64,000 nt of DNA. It comes from Mobiluncus sp034180645 (GTDB lineage Bacteria; Actinomycetota; Actinomycetes; Actinomycetales; Actinomycetaceae). Below the pieces are notes generated by a model that worked only from the letters and a program-made list of their open reading frames with translations, did not search any database and was not told the DNA's origin. This document shows, piece by piece, positions 1 to 8,145 of the stretch. The DNA lies in the NCBI RefSeq assembly GCF_034180645.1, contig NZ_JAXFNY010000016.1:71939-135938 (forward strand), given 5' to 3'. Position numbers and translations under genes: made by a program. Numbering within the stretch: the stretch's first letter is position 1; every line of letters begins with the position of its first letter.

Positions 1-353
1 CGCGCCAGCTTTTTCATGGTGATGGCCTCGATAGGCATCCCGTGCCGGTGATTGGAACGAGTCTTAACCTCGATAAAACCCAGGACTCCCTCGGGACTGA
101 GGGCTACTATGTCGACTTCCCCGGCTCGACATCGCCAATTGCGGTCCACAATGACGTATCCCTCAGCTTTGAGAGACTTAACCGCGACTTCCTCCCCAGC
201 CATGCCCAGCTGTCGATTGTGCAGGTTTTTCCCCGACTGTGGGGCATCATGCCCCGCGGTCCGCGGCGCAGGGTCACCGGCTTTACAGCGGCACCGAGCG
301 TCCGTTCCGGTAGTGACTTTATGACTGGTTTCAACGGTATTTGCGTAGCTCAT
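1..353 (-). CDS. yraN: YraN/UPF0102 family nuclease-like protein (3' end outside window)
   Basis: The gene runs off the left edge; about 117 codons are visible from an ATG at 353. From about residue 47 the translation matches the UPF0102 family: LGMAGEEVAVKSLKAEGY, then DRNWRCRAGEVDIVAL, then FIEVKTRS, with the expected GMPIEAIT and KK near the edge. The spaced E...D...EVK residues fit the restriction-endonuclease-like fold; the biochemical role of the family is poorly known. The first 45 residues are a poorly conserved extension, so a later start is possible. In actinobacteria the gene usually sits next to DUF2469 and rnhB, as it does here. The family call is secure; the start is less so. 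Confidence 0.85.
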   Translation of the reverse strand, partial: MSYANTVETSHKVTTGTDARCRCKAGDPAPRTAGHDAPQSGKNLHNRQLGMAGEEVAVKSLKAEGYVIVDRNWRCRAGEVDIVALSPEGVLGFIEVKTRSNHRHGMPIEAITMKKLA

Positions 354-403
354 GGACTCAGCTTCGCGCGCCCGACCCCACCGACCAAGCCCAAAAATCT
401 TTA

Positions 404-428
404 CCTGTGGAAAACCGACTTATCCACA
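404..428. promoter_or_regulatory. Pair of inverted DnaA-box-like sequences
   Basis: In the 161-bp gap between yraN and the DUF2469 gene, TTATCCACA at 420-428 matches the DnaA box consensus exactly. TGTGGAAAA at 406-414 reads TTTTCCACA on the minus strand, one mismatch from consensus. They face each other across 5 bp. There is no dnaA or dnaN nearby, so I do not call an origin. Confidence 0.4.
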
Positions 429-514
429 ACCCTAAAAACGGCGGAAATCCACCAATCGACCCGAGTTAATGAATTGTGGCTACTAGAAACGGGGCTTAAA
501 CAGCCGCCCGCTAC

Positions 515-823
515 CTATGGAATCTCAATTTCTGGCTTCGCCAGTTCCTCCACGTTAACATCTTTAAAGGTCAGGACCCGCACGTTTTGCACAAAACGCG
601 AGGAGCGGTAGACATCCCAAACCCAGGCATCCTCCAAAGTAATCTCAAAGAACACGTCCCCGCCGGCATTATTGTGAGTGGTGACGTCAACCTTGTTCGC
701 CAGATAAAACCGCCGGTCAGTTTCCACAACATAGCTAAACAGGGAAATCACATCGCGATATTCTCGGTATAAATCCAGTTCTAGCCCATTTTCATAGGAC
801 TCAATATCGTCGTTGTTGACCAT
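515..823 (-). CDS. DUF2469 domain protein
   Basis: This small acidic protein of 102 residues belongs to the actinobacterial DUF2469 family, whose function is unknown. Family hallmarks are LYREYRDVISLFSYVVET, RRFYLANKV, FFEITLEDAWVWDVYRSSRF and VRVLTFKDVNVEEL, covering nearly the full length. I prefer the ATG at 823, which has GAAAGG seven bases upstream, over the GTG at 826. It lies directly downstream of rnhB on the same strand, which is the standard order in this phylum and suggests co-transcription. No membrane segment or signal peptide is visible. Confidence 0.88.
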   Translation of the reverse strand: MVNNDDIESYENGLELDLYREYRDVISLFSYVVETDRRFYLANKVDVTTHNNAGGDVFFEITLEDAWVWDVYRSSRFVQNVRVLTFKDVNVEELAKPEIEIP

Positions 824-849
824 CACACAACCTTTCGTACTCCTCTACC

Positions 850-1557
850 CTACCGGAGCTTCCAAGTTTTGCGATGCCAAACACTCGTGCCCAATTCAGC
901 CAGCGCGGCTCGATGGGCGGCAGTGCCGTAACCGACATTTTTCGCCCAGCCGTAACCGGGGTCACGCAAGCTGCGCATGAACGCGTCCCGATACACTTTC
1001 GCCAGCACGGAAGCGCCAGCGATTACGGCGGCTGTCCCGTCCCCCTTCACCAGGGTTTCCACTCTGACTTCCGGGGAGCTCACCAGGTTTCCCGCCCCGG
1101 CAAACAGGTCTGGTTGTTCCGGTGGCGCCAGATAGTCGAAGTTCCCATCCAATCCCAGGATTTGCGGCAGGTGTCCGCGGGCGTCCAGCTCATTGATAGC
1201 GCGCCACCCCGCCAGACGCAGCGCTGGCATAATCCCCAATTCGTCGATTTCCGTATTGGAAGCCTGTCCGATGGCAAAGTCCCTGACCCAGGCGCGGATG
1301 GGATCTTGCAACGCCAAGCGGCGACGTTCCGTCAACTGTTTGGAATCGTTCAATCCGGTGGGGAAACCCTGGGGAAATTCCGGGTTCTCCAGGCTGAGCT
1401 GGTCTATCACTGCCACCCCCACACAAACCGGACCAGCTAGCGCACCGCGCCCGACCTCGTCCATCCCACCAATCAGCGGGAGGCGTCCCCTCGGACTGTC
1501 GCCTCCGTGCTTCGCCAATGCGGCCAGAGCCGCGGTTTCCCAAGATAAATCAACCAC
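850..1557 (-). CDS. rnhB: Ribonuclease HII
   Basis: RNase HII cuts the RNA strand of RNA-DNA hybrids and starts removal of ribonucleotides misincorporated into DNA. The acidic catalytic start GGMDEVGRGALAGPV is at about residues 30-44. The SKQLTERRR segment, the central GLDGNFDYL, and the KGDGTAAVIAGASVLAKVYRD block follow in order. At 235 residues it has the usual length. The start is a GTG ten bases after the lepB stop, so the two genes are probably translationally coupled. An RBS-like TAAGG lies in the end of lepB. Confidence 0.95.
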   Translation of the reverse strand: MVDLSWETAALAALAKHGGDSPRGRLPLIGGMDEVGRGALAGPVCVGVAVIDQLSLENPEFPQGFPTGLNDSKQLTERRRLALQDPIRAWVRDFAIGQASNTEIDELGIMPALRLAGWRAINELDARGHLPQILGLDGNFDYLAPPEQPDLFAGAGNLVSSPEVRVETLVKGDGTAAVIAGASVLAKVYRDAFMRSLRDPGYGWAKNVGYGTAAHRAALAELGTSVWHRKTWKLR

Positions 1558-1567
1558 CGCGCAAGCC

Positions 1568-2908
1568 TTAACGCGAAAGGGGTGGTGTTTCGTCCGCTTC
1601 AGAACTGAATTCGTCAGTCGGGGCGGCTGGCTTAGGTATGTTATAAAAAGCGCAGCTGGGCGTAATGAACTTCATCCGTTCAATCGGCCAGATTACGACG
1701 AAAGCGCGACCCACCACGTTGGATTCAGAAACGAAACCGCGCGAAGGCTTGTCTTGATGCCAACGGGAATCAGCGGAGTGGGGCCGGTTATCCCCCATCA
1801 CCCACAGCGAATTTTTCGGCACCACTACGGAAAATTCTATGTCTGAAGAGACCCCGGTCTTGGGGATATAGTCCTCGTCGATGGCTTTGCCGTTGATATT
1901 CATCAACCCGTCCTCGTCGCAGCAAGACACGTCATCGCCGGACACTCCGATGACACGTTTAATCAGGTAGCCCTGGGAGTCTTCAGGCAGCAAGCCCACA
2001 AAAATCCCGAAGGTCTTAATCTTGGTAGCAATCTGGAACGGAGTTTTATCAGGAGGACGTTCGCGCATCTGCTCGGCAGCGGTTTCACTCCAGCCTTCCA
2101 CGTCTTTAAAAACTATGATGTCGCCGCGATTGATGTCACCGTGCCGGGCAGAAAACTTGTTGACCAGCACAGAATCATTAATCATCAGGGTTTTTTCCAT
2201 GGACTGCGAGGGAATAAAAAAGGGCTGCAACAGGAACAGTCGAACCAGCGAACTGATGGCCAGAGCCGTAATTACCACTGCGATGAACTCAAAATACCAG
2301 GGTAAATCCAGGCTCAGATGCGGACGTTCCAAAGCGTCGAAGTTGGCTCTCGCCCCGGTGGGCAGGGCTCTCATGCCCCTCAATCCGGGAACCTTGGCGC
2401 CACGCCTGTGTTCCGTTGCGTTGTCCTCATCATCGAGTTGGAAATCAGTTTCATCGTCGTCGTCCTTCAGGAAATCTTTTTCTCCAGGATTCTCGGGCGA
2501 TTCTTCATCTTCGGGCTGCATACCAGGAAAAGGCATCTCGCCGTAGGGTGGGAAAGGCATCCCTGGAAACGGCCCCATCCCCGCTGGAGGAAGTCCTGGA
2601 GGCATCGGCATTGGCGCCATCCCGTTGGGATCCATACCGAGAAAATCCGTCGCGTCCGGGAAAGCTGACTGCGGGGGGTATCCTCCCGGAAAAGCCTCTG
2701 GCGGGAATGGCATCCCGGCTCCGCCCGGTGCGTACATCCCGTATTCACCGGGCATCGACCCACCGGGGGAGCCTTCGTAACCGGGAGGGTAGGATACGGG
2801 CAGGGTTCCGGCCCCAACAAATTGTGGATTCATGCCGAAGCCGTCTGGGGAAGCACCCGAGAACTGCGCGTCTCGGTTGGCATTCTCAGGCTGCGGGGGC
2901 ATCGTCAT
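1568..2908 (-). CDS. lepB: Signal peptidase I with long disordered N-terminal extension
   Basis: Type I signal peptidase, the membrane serine protease that removes signal peptides after Sec/Tat export. One membrane segment lies at about residues 205-228. It is followed by the catalytic serine in FIPSQSMEKT (S236), the general-base lysine in GYLIKRVIGV (K317), and the conserved MGDNR box. At 446 residues it is far longer than most family members because of about 200 N-terminal residues. These are rich in Pro, Gly and Met (PFPPYGEMPFPG-type repeats) and end in an acidic run. Such cytoplasmic extensions are common in actinobacterial LepB. The start is ATG 2908 with no clear RBS; ATG 2902 is an alternative. 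It sits between rplS and rnhB as expected. Confidence 0.95.
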   Translation of the reverse strand: MTMPPQPENANRDAQFSGASPDGFGMNPQFVGAGTLPVSYPPGYEGSPGGSMPGEYGMYAPGGAGMPFPPEAFPGGYPPQSAFPDATDFLGMDPNGMAPMPMPPGLPPAGMGPFPGMPFPPYGEMPFPGMQPEDEESPENPGEKDFLKDDDDETDFQLDDEDNATEHRRGAKVPGLRGMRALPTGARANFDALERPHLSLDLPWYFEFIAVVITALAISSLVRLFLLQPFFIPSQSMEKTLMINDSVLVNKFSARHGDINRGDIIVFKDVEGWSETAAEQMRERPPDKTPFQIATKIKTFGIFVGLLPEDSQGYLIKRVIGVSGDDVSCCDEDGLMNINGKAIDEDYIPKTGVSSDIEFSVVVPKNSLWVMGDNRPHSADSRWHQDKPSRGFVSESNVVGRAFVVIWPIERMKFITPSCAFYNIPKPAAPTDEFSSEADETPPLSR

Positions 2909-2930
2909 AACAAAAAGAATAGCGTAAAAG

Positions 2931-2973
2931 CCTAAAGGAAGCCCAAACTACTTCGGTTCGAGCTTCCTTTAGG
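2931..2973 (-). terminator. Hairpin downstream of rplS
   Basis: A perfect 12-bp inverted repeat, CCTAAAGGAAGC at 2931-2942 and GCTTCCTTTAGG at 2962-2973, has a 19-nt loop. Read on the minus strand the stem is followed by CTTTTAC, a weak U-tract. It sits between rplS and lepB and may end or attenuate rplS transcription. The rest of the 168-bp gap shows nothing else. Confidence 0.5.
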
Positions 2974-3076
2974 ATGAATTTTTGTGGCAGATGCCGCCTT
3001 GACTTTTTGACTGTACCAGCGGGTTTTTCACATTGCTCCAGCTGGAAGCCGGCGACTGCCGCAGAATTATTGCGAG

Positions 3077-3424
3077 TTAGCGCTTTTCAACGACCTTAGC
3101 CGCCTTGCCATGGCGATCACGCAGGTAGTACAGCTTGGCACGGCGCACATCGCCGCGGGTCACTACCTCAATCTTGTCCACAGTCGGGGCGTGCAACGGG
3201 AAAGTACGTTCCACACCGGTGCCGAAGGACAGCTTCCGCACGGTGAAGGTTTCTCCCACACCGCCGCCGTGACGAGCGATGACTACGCCCTGGAAAATCT
3301 GGATACGGGAGCGGTTTCCCTCGATAACCTTTACGTGAACCTTTACGGTATCGCCCGGACGAAAATCCGGAACGTCCTCACGCATTACGGCCTTGCCGAT
3401 TTCCTCAACCAGAGGCTTCTGCAT
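3077..3424 (-). CDS. rplS: 50S ribosomal protein L19
   Basis: L19 is a 50S subunit protein at the subunit interface. All 115 residues align with the family: RPGDTVKVHVKVIEGNRSRIQIFQGVVIAR, the GVGETFTVRKLSFGTGVERTFP segment, then KIEVVTRGDVRRAKLYYLR. An RBS, AAGGAG, precedes ATG 3424. The gene lies between trmD and lepB; here trmD is separated from rplS by 243 bp holding a structured leader. Confidence 0.97.
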   Translation of the reverse strand: MQKPLVEEIGKAVMREDVPDFRPGDTVKVHVKVIEGNRSRIQIFQGVVIARHGGGVGETFTVRKLSFGTGVERTFPLHAPTVDKIEVVTRGDVRRAKLYYLRDRHGKAAKVVEKR

Positions 3425-3526
3425 TGTTTCTCCTTGACGCTCCTGCCACAGGTCAAAAACGTCTCACTGCGGGCACCCTCAGTGCCGATGGTGTTTTGCT
3501 TCGCTATCGGGTCCCCCTGTGGCAGG
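3425..3526 (-). promoter_or_regulatory. Structured rplS 5' leader (candidate)
   Basis: Within the 243-bp trmD-rplS gap, CCTGCCACAGG at 3442-3452 and CCTGTGGCAGG at 3516-3526 form a perfect 11-bp long-range stem on the minus strand. Its 3' arm ends shortly before the rplS RBS. Inside it are two smaller stems, GGCAC/GTGCC and CCGAT/ATCGG, giving a branched shape. This resembles a ribosomal protein leader, but I cannot assign a known family. The remainder, 3527-3667, shows no gene. Confidence 0.4.
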
Positions 3527-3667
3527 TTGCCCGCGAAGCCGTACCATTTTGCCACAAACTCGGGCCGGAACGCCACTTTTGCCGTTTCGTGCTCGATTCA
3601 TCCACCCTCACCCTGCCTGCTTCGCGAGCCGCACAAAACCGCACCGAACCCACGAAATATGCCTCTA

Positions 3668-5182
3668 TCAGGCACTATCCCGGTCAAAACTCCGGCGCAT
3701 CACCACGTCCTGGTTTTCCACGCCCCCCACGGTGAATGTTCGTTTCCCGATACGCCAAAACCCGTGATGTTTATAGAATTTTTGGGCTCGTTTGTTGTAA
3801 ATCGAGGTCCCCAGGCACACTCCCGGGGCATGGCCGACCTTCGCCAGATCTGTCAATGCCGCTTCCAGCAGCGCCCCGGACAATCCTGTGGAATGCAGGG
3901 CCTCACGCACATAGCACTTCGACAGGTAAGCATCCCCGGCCACGATTCCCGCCTGTGCAGCTTCCGCCTCGTCCAGCTGTACCCTCGCGTAGGTGTATCC
4001 CACCAGTTCACCGCCCATTTCCGCGACCCAGTAGCGATGTTCTTGAGGATTATCGAGGCGTGCCTTCACCGCCTCGAGGTCGAACTCAACGGCTACGAAC
4101 TGGGCGATAGCCTCAGTGCTGATGTAGGCCGGACAAGCCAGGGGGAACGTCTCCGACCCCAAAGCGGACAGTGCTAGGGCCTCCCCTCGGTCGGGCTGGC
4201 GAATCCGCAGGGGAACCGCCACCAAATCCGCAGTTTCCGGCTGCGCGCCGCTTGCCGGACGCATATCGCCCGCCGACCCCGCCTGGTGCGCTGCCCGTGC
4301 CGACCCTACCGCGACCAGTCGGGACAGACCGATAGCCTCCAAATCCTGAGGTGACACGTAAAGCCACCCCAGCGAAGCCAGCTTTTCCCGCCCGCGCTTG
4401 CTCAACAGTGTGGCGTCTAAACCTGCCAGCAAATCCGGGCGTCGCCACGAGGTTTTTTCAATGGCCCGTTCCCGGCGCCAGGCTTCGATTTCCGCGTGGT
4501 TTCCGCCTTTCAGCACCTCGGGAACGGCCAGGTCACGCCACACTTCTGGGCGGGTATAGCAGGGGTATTCCAACAGGCCCGTCCCCTCGTAGGACTCCTG
4601 AACCAAAGACTCCGGATTGCCTACCATGCCATCGAGCAGGCGTCCCACGGCTTCAATCAGCGCCACGGCCGCGATTTCCCCGCCGTTGAGCACATAATCC
4701 CCCAAGGAATATTCGAACACCTCCAGGTCGGGGTACAGTTGCTGGTCAGCATAGTGCTGGGCGACTCGCGAGTCGATACCTTCGTAGCGCCCACACGCGA
4801 TAATGACATTATCCGTGTTCGTGGCTATCTGCCGGACTTTCGCCTGGGTCAGCGGCACTCCGGAGGGCGTGGGAATCGCCAGGATAGTTTTCGGGTTCAC
4901 CAGGCCGTTCGGGCGGCTTTCCGATGCGCTGTCCGCGGGCTGGCTTGGCAGATCCTCGCGCGCGGCATCGATGGCTTTGCCCCAAATATCGGCCCGCATC
5001 ACCATGCCGGCTCCCCCACCGTAGGGAGTGTCGTCGACGGAATGATGCGGGTCATCGGTGAAATCGCGCAGATTCGTGACGTCCCAGCTCAACACCCCGT
5101 TTTGCGCCGCTTTACCCAGCAGCGACAAACCGAGCACCGCAAAGAACTCGGGAAAAATCGTCAAAATCTGAAAACGCATCAT
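3668..5182 (-). CDS. trmD: tRNA (guanine-37-N1)-methyltransferase fused to a GNAT acetyltransferase
   Basis: Residues 1 to about 255 are a full TrmD, the SPOUT enzyme that makes m1G37 in tRNAs and prevents +1 frameshifting. Visible are FQILTIFPEFF, DDTPYGGGAGMVM, CGRYEGIDSRV, the knot segment EYSLGDYVLNGGEIAA and RRPDLL. After an Ala/Gly-rich linker, residues about 325-500 form a GNAT N-acetyltransferase. It has VAEMGGELVGYTYARV and YLSKCYVREALHSTGLSGALLEAA at the CoA-binding beta4-alpha3 region, then NKRAQKFYKHHGF. Ordinary TrmD is about 240-270 residues; this is 504. Starts ATG 5182 and 5179 both follow AAAGGTGAGG; a GTG at 5188 is less likely. The GNAT substrate is unknown. Confidence 0.93.
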   Translation of the reverse strand: MMRFQILTIFPEFFAVLGLSLLGKAAQNGVLSWDVTNLRDFTDDPHHSVDDTPYGGGAGMVMRADIWGKAIDAAREDLPSQPADSASESRPNGLVNPKTILAIPTPSGVPLTQAKVRQIATNTDNVIIACGRYEGIDSRVAQHYADQQLYPDLEVFEYSLGDYVLNGGEIAAVALIEAVGRLLDGMVGNPESLVQESYEGTGLLEYPCYTRPEVWRDLAVPEVLKGGNHAEIEAWRRERAIEKTSWRRPDLLAGLDATLLSKRGREKLASLGWLYVSPQDLEAIGLSRLVAVGSARAAHQAGSAGDMRPASGAQPETADLVAVPLRIRQPDRGEALALSALGSETFPLACPAYISTEAIAQFVAVEFDLEAVKARLDNPQEHRYWVAEMGGELVGYTYARVQLDEAEAAQAGIVAGDAYLSKCYVREALHSTGLSGALLEAALTDLAKVGHAPGVCLGTSIYNKRAQKFYKHHGFWRIGKRTFTVGGVENQDVVMRRSFDRDSA

Positions 5183-5237
5183 CCTCACCTTTATTCGGAC
5201 AGTCTATCGACAACCCGCCCGGAAACGTCGGACCGTC

Positions 5238-5819
5238 CTAGTGCGGCGGGAACAATCCTCCGGGCGGATCCATCGTGACCAACTGTCTATCTAAATCGAC
5301 ATCGGGGACGATTTCATAAACAAAAGGCACCAAGATTTTCTCCCCGTCCGCAGTCGTGACTTCCAACAGGTCTTGGGCTGGCGCCAGCAGCAGGTCGCTC
5401 ACGGTGCCAAGCGTTTTCCCCGCCAGGTCCACAGCTCGCAGTCCCACCAGTTCGTGGCGGTAAAACCCTTCGTCGCCCTCGCTTTGTTCGCGGTTGGTGG
5501 CGGTTTCTATACTGGCGGCGCCGGAATCGGTTGAGTCTGTGGAGTTAGTGCACAAGGCCGGGTCGTCAGTTTCTATATACAGTTTTGTTCCACTGAGGGT
5601 TTCGGCGCCGTTACGGTCGGGAATTTCCCGGAAAGACACCACGAAGTGTTTACCGCTCATCCGTGCCCGGTTTACCGTCAGCGTAGCCGAGGTTTTCCTG
5701 CTGGTTAACAGGACTGTCCCGGGGGCAAAGCGAGCACGCGGGTCGTCCGTGTGCAGGGCTACCCGGACTTCACCACGAACCCCGCTGGCACGCCCGATGA
5801 CCCCAACCGTGAGCTTCAC
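5238..5819 (-). CDS. rimM: 16S rRNA processing protein RimM
   Basis: RimM helps assemble the 30S head, binding S19. The N-terminal domain shows GVIGRASGVRGEVRVALHTDDP. The C-terminal PRC-barrel shows YRHELVGLRAVD, GTVSDLLLAPAQDLLEV and KILVPFVYEIVPDVDLDRQLVTMDPPGGL. The length, 193 residues, is normal apart from an insert of Ser/Thr/Glu at about 98-120. The GTG start at 5819 has AAGGGG six bases upstream. It follows the KH-protein gene, with a terminator hairpin between them, and precedes trmD by 55 bp. Confidence 0.94.
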   Translation of the reverse strand: MKLTVGVIGRASGVRGEVRVALHTDDPRARFAPGTVLLTSRKTSATLTVNRARMSGKHFVVSFREIPDRNGAETLSGTKLYIETDDPALCTNSTDSTDSGAASIETATNREQSEGDEGFYRHELVGLRAVDLAGKTLGTVSDLLLAPAQDLLEVTTADGEKILVPFVYEIVPDVDLDRQLVTMDPPGGLFPPH

Positions 5820-5848
5820 CGCTGACCCCTTCCCGAACCGATAGCTGC

Positions 5849-5886
5849 ATTAAAAAGTTTGACCCCCGCTATCGGCGGGGATCAAA
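5849..5886 (-). terminator. Rho-independent terminator after rpsP-khpA
   Basis: On the minus strand TTTGATCCCCGCC, a short loop, then GCGGGGGTCAAA is followed by CTTTTTAA. This is a G+C-rich stem with a U-tract. It lies between the KH gene and rimM and probably limits read-through from rpsP. Confidence 0.7.
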
Positions 5887-5898
5887 CCAAATGACTAT

Positions 5899-6144
5899 TT
5901 AGCGCCGATCTTGGTCGATGACATCGACGCGGACGCTGCCTTGAGTGGACAGTGCGGAAGCTACCGAACGCAGCGCTTTCGCGGTGCGGCCGTTACGGCC
6001 GATAACCCGACCCAAATCCGAGGGGGCAACGTGTACTTCCAGGAGCTTGCCGCGGCGCAAAGACTTTTCGCTCACGCGCACGGCTTCTGGCTCGTCGACG
6101 ATGCCGCTAACCAGGTGTTCCAAAGAATCTGCAAGCATCGACAT
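5899..6144 (-). CDS. khpA: KH-domain RNA-binding protein
   Basis: A single type II KH domain of 81 residues with the diagnostic loop DLGRVIGRNGRTAKALRSV at about 42-60. The family (YlqC/KhpA) binds RNA, often with a KhpB partner, and affects cell division or ribosome maturation in other Gram-positives. Its ATG overlaps the rpsP stop as TAATG, so translation is coupled to S16. This rpsP-khpA-rimM-trmD order is conserved across actinobacteria and firmicutes. Confidence 0.93.
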   Translation of the reverse strand: MSMLADSLEHLVSGIVDEPEAVRVSEKSLRRGKLLEVHVAPSDLGRVIGRNGRTAKALRSVASALSTQGSVRVDVIDQDRR

Positions 6145-6632
6145 TATTCTGCAGCTTCCTCAGTCTTTTCTTCCGCCGGGGCTTCCTCAGCGGGGGCCTC
6201 CTCGGCCTTTTCCTCAGCCTTCGCTGCTTCAGCTTCTTCAGCTTCCTTCTTGGCCTTGGCTTCGGCTTCGGCCTTCTTTGCCTTCGTCTTTTCCGCGGCA
6301 TCGTCCGCAGCCTTCACCGCGGCCTCCACATCGGCTCCCGCGTCCTTAACCTGGATACGGTTCTCAACGACCTTGGCGCCCTTGAACGTCGCCCAATCGC
6401 CGGAAAGCACCAGGAAACGATGCACCGCGTCGGACGGCTGGGCCCCCACGCTCAACCAGTACTGGATACGCTCCGAGTTCAGTTCAATCAAAGACGGCTG
6501 CTGGTTGGGGTCGTACTTGCCAACCTCCTCGATAACGCGACCGTCGCGCTTCTTGCGGCTGTCGACCACGACCACCCGGTAAATGGGGTGGTGAATCTTG
6601 CCAATTCGCTTCAAACGAATACGTACTGCCAC
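6144..6632 (-). CDS. rpsP: 30S ribosomal protein S16 with charged C-terminal tail
   Basis: S16 binds early to 16S rRNA in 30S assembly. Residues 1-80 are the conserved protein: AVRIRLKRIGKIHHPIYRVVVVDSR, then GRVIEEVGKYDP, then QYWLSVGAQPSDAV. The remaining roughly 80 residues are an Ala/Glu/Lys-rich tail, predicted helical or disordered, as seen in many actinobacterial S16 proteins. ATG at 6632 has AAGGAGA upstream. The gene appears to head the rpsP-khpA unit; ffh, often next upstream, is absent here. Confidence 0.96.
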   Translation of the reverse strand: MAVRIRLKRIGKIHHPIYRVVVVDSRKKRDGRVIEEVGKYDPNQQPSLIELNSERIQYWLSVGAQPSDAVHRFLVLSGDWATFKGAKVVENRIQVKDAGADVEAAVKAADDAAEKTKAKKAEAEAKAKKEAEEAEAAKAEEKAEEAPAEEAPAEEKTEEAAE

Positions 6633-6815
6633 TGTTGTGACTCTCCTTGTAGTTCATGTCGCGAGCGCACAAAACCCCAGGTAGGGAAAACACTAAAGTC
6701 TTGTTTTGCTCAAAATCCGGGGCTGTGGCCACGAGAGGGCGGCGACCAAAGCCCAGTACAACGTTCCATTATGCCCGATTTCTCACGATTTTTAAAATTC
6801 AACAGTCCTCCCAGT

Positions 6816-7472
6816 TCAGTCGAAAATGACCTGCCAGTTTGGGTCGCGATGCGCTTTCAGGCACATCGCGACCTGTTCGGGCGTGGTTTTGCCGAGAGAC
6901 ATTTCCGGCAGTTCATCGAGCCCAAACCAGCCAATCTCGGTGGTTTCGAGGTTCTCTGTAAAGTCCCCGCCCAGCAAGGTGCACTCCACAAAAAAGGCGT
7001 AAACATGAAATATACCTCTACTGGGATTATGTTTGCGCTTATCGATTACCGCCAGCAATCTGTCGGTTTTCACCTGCATTCCGGATTCTTCATAAGCCTC
7101 CTTGATGGTGTTTTCCCGCACACTTAGCCCCTCGTCAATCCAGCCTCCCGGCAGGGACCAGCGTCCGTCCAAGCCTTCATGCACCAGCAGAATCTTGTCT
7201 CCGTCCACACCCGGACGCCCCGAGCCGTCACCGAAGATAACGGCGCGCGAATCAACTTTCGGCGTGCGGTATCCGTAGTCCTCCAGAAACACGTCCCGCG
7301 TCTGTTCGGGATTACTGCCCGTGAGGCGTGCCAAGAGTTCCGCCGCCAGTTCGCGCGTACGGGTTGCCCGTTCCCGGTCATAGTCGTCATGACCATAGAA
7401 CTCGCCGGACTGACCGATAGCCTGCAACTCTAGAATGAGGTCCACTACGTCTGTTTTATTGTCGGTTTCCAC
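6816..7472 (-). CDS. Nudix hydrolase with N-terminal Nudix_hydro_N domain
   Basis: Nudix enzymes hydrolyse nucleoside diphosphates linked to another group. The first 65 residues, including LILELQAIGQSGEFYGHDDYDRER, match the helical domain found ahead of the Nudix fold in ADP-ribose or CDP-choline pyrophosphatase-like proteins. The Nudix box GGWIDEGLSVRENTIKEAYEES is slightly divergent: Leu replaces the Glu of GE, and Lys-Glu replaces Arg-Glu, but the core EAYEESG metal ligands remain. The start is GTG 7472. It stands alone between rpsP and a NifX-like gene. The substrate cannot be told from sequence. Confidence 0.88.
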   Translation of the reverse strand: METDNKTDVVDLILELQAIGQSGEFYGHDDYDRERATRTRELAAELLARLTGSNPEQTRDVFLEDYGYRTPKVDSRAVIFGDGSGRPGVDGDKILLVHEGLDGRWSLPGGWIDEGLSVRENTIKEAYEESGMQVKTDRLLAVIDKRKHNPSRGIFHVYAFFVECTLLGGDFTENLETTEIGWFGLDELPEMSLGKTTPEQVAMCLKAHRDPNWQVIFD

Positions 7473-7515
7473 TTGCCTGTTCCCTCGTCATCGAAATTGT
7501 CAAAACCTCTGAACA

Positions 7516-7947
7516 CTAAGACGGAATCACCGGAAGAATCCATTTATTCCCGCCGAGGCCGTCTTCATCCGGGGCTTCGGCAGCAAGGTCATCAACGCAG
7601 CGCACCCGTTTAGCGGCGTCTCTGGCAGCACTGCGCGCCTCACCAGTCGCGGATAGCGGCAAAACGCCGAGTTTCATCATGGTGTTGACCATCGGGGGCC
7701 CCATATGTCCGCTGACCACGGCCGCAATGTCATGGTCGCGCATAAAGCCCGCAATCTGAGCGTGCAAGCTGCCGTGCGGCCCTTGCTCGTGCAAGACGTC
7801 CCAACCGACTGGGAACTCTTGCCACTCCACGATTTCATCGGCGGCATTGAGGGTTGCCACCGCCATAGTCCGGGCTCGCCCCAGACCCCCGCCAACCTCG
7901 CTGCCCGCAACGTTGACCGCTATATGCAAATTTCTGTCATCACTCAT
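7516..7947 (-). CDS. Dinitrogenase iron-molybdenum cofactor (NifX/NifB-like) domain protein
   Basis: A 143-residue protein with the NifX-type fold (PF02579). It opens with IAVNVAGSEVGGGLGRARTMAVATL, the small RNase H-like ligand-binding fold, and continues with the characteristic IAGFMRDHDIAAVVSGHMGPPMVNTMMKLGV. In nitrogen fixers this fold carries FeMo-cofactor precursors. No other nif gene is present, so here it is probably a stand-alone metal-cluster or small-molecule binding protein of unknown role. ATG 7947 has a weak RBS. Confidence 0.8.
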   Translation of the reverse strand: MSDDRNLHIAVNVAGSEVGGGLGRARTMAVATLNAADEIVEWQEFPVGWDVLHEQGPHGSLHAQIAGFMRDHDIAAVVSGHMGPPMVNTMMKLGVLPLSATGEARSAARDAAKRVRCVDDLAAEAPDEDGLGGNKWILPVIPS

Positions 7948-8145
7948 TTAATATCCCAATATTCCGTATAATTTATTTTCGATAATCCTGGCAACAGAAA
8001 CGGGTAGTTCCGCGTTCCAGCACCTCTGTTACCTCTGCTTTCCGGCTTAATCCTATGCCAGACAGGGCCGCGGCGGCGGCCAAACACCGCACGCCGCGCC
8101 CCGCGGATAATTCACCACCCGGCTCCCCCCTACTAAGATGGTCTT

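Noticed and set aside
404..428. A chromosomal origin
   Set aside because: Only two DnaA boxes, no A+T-rich unwinding region and no dnaA/dnaN neighbourhood.
3110..4177. A 355-codon plus-strand reading frame
   Set aside because: It lies opposite rplS and trmD-GNAT, whose translations match known families over their full length; the plus frame has no recognisable domain.
7516..7947. A nitrogen-fixation gene
   Set aside because: The NifX-like fold is widespread outside diazotrophs and no other nif gene is in the window.
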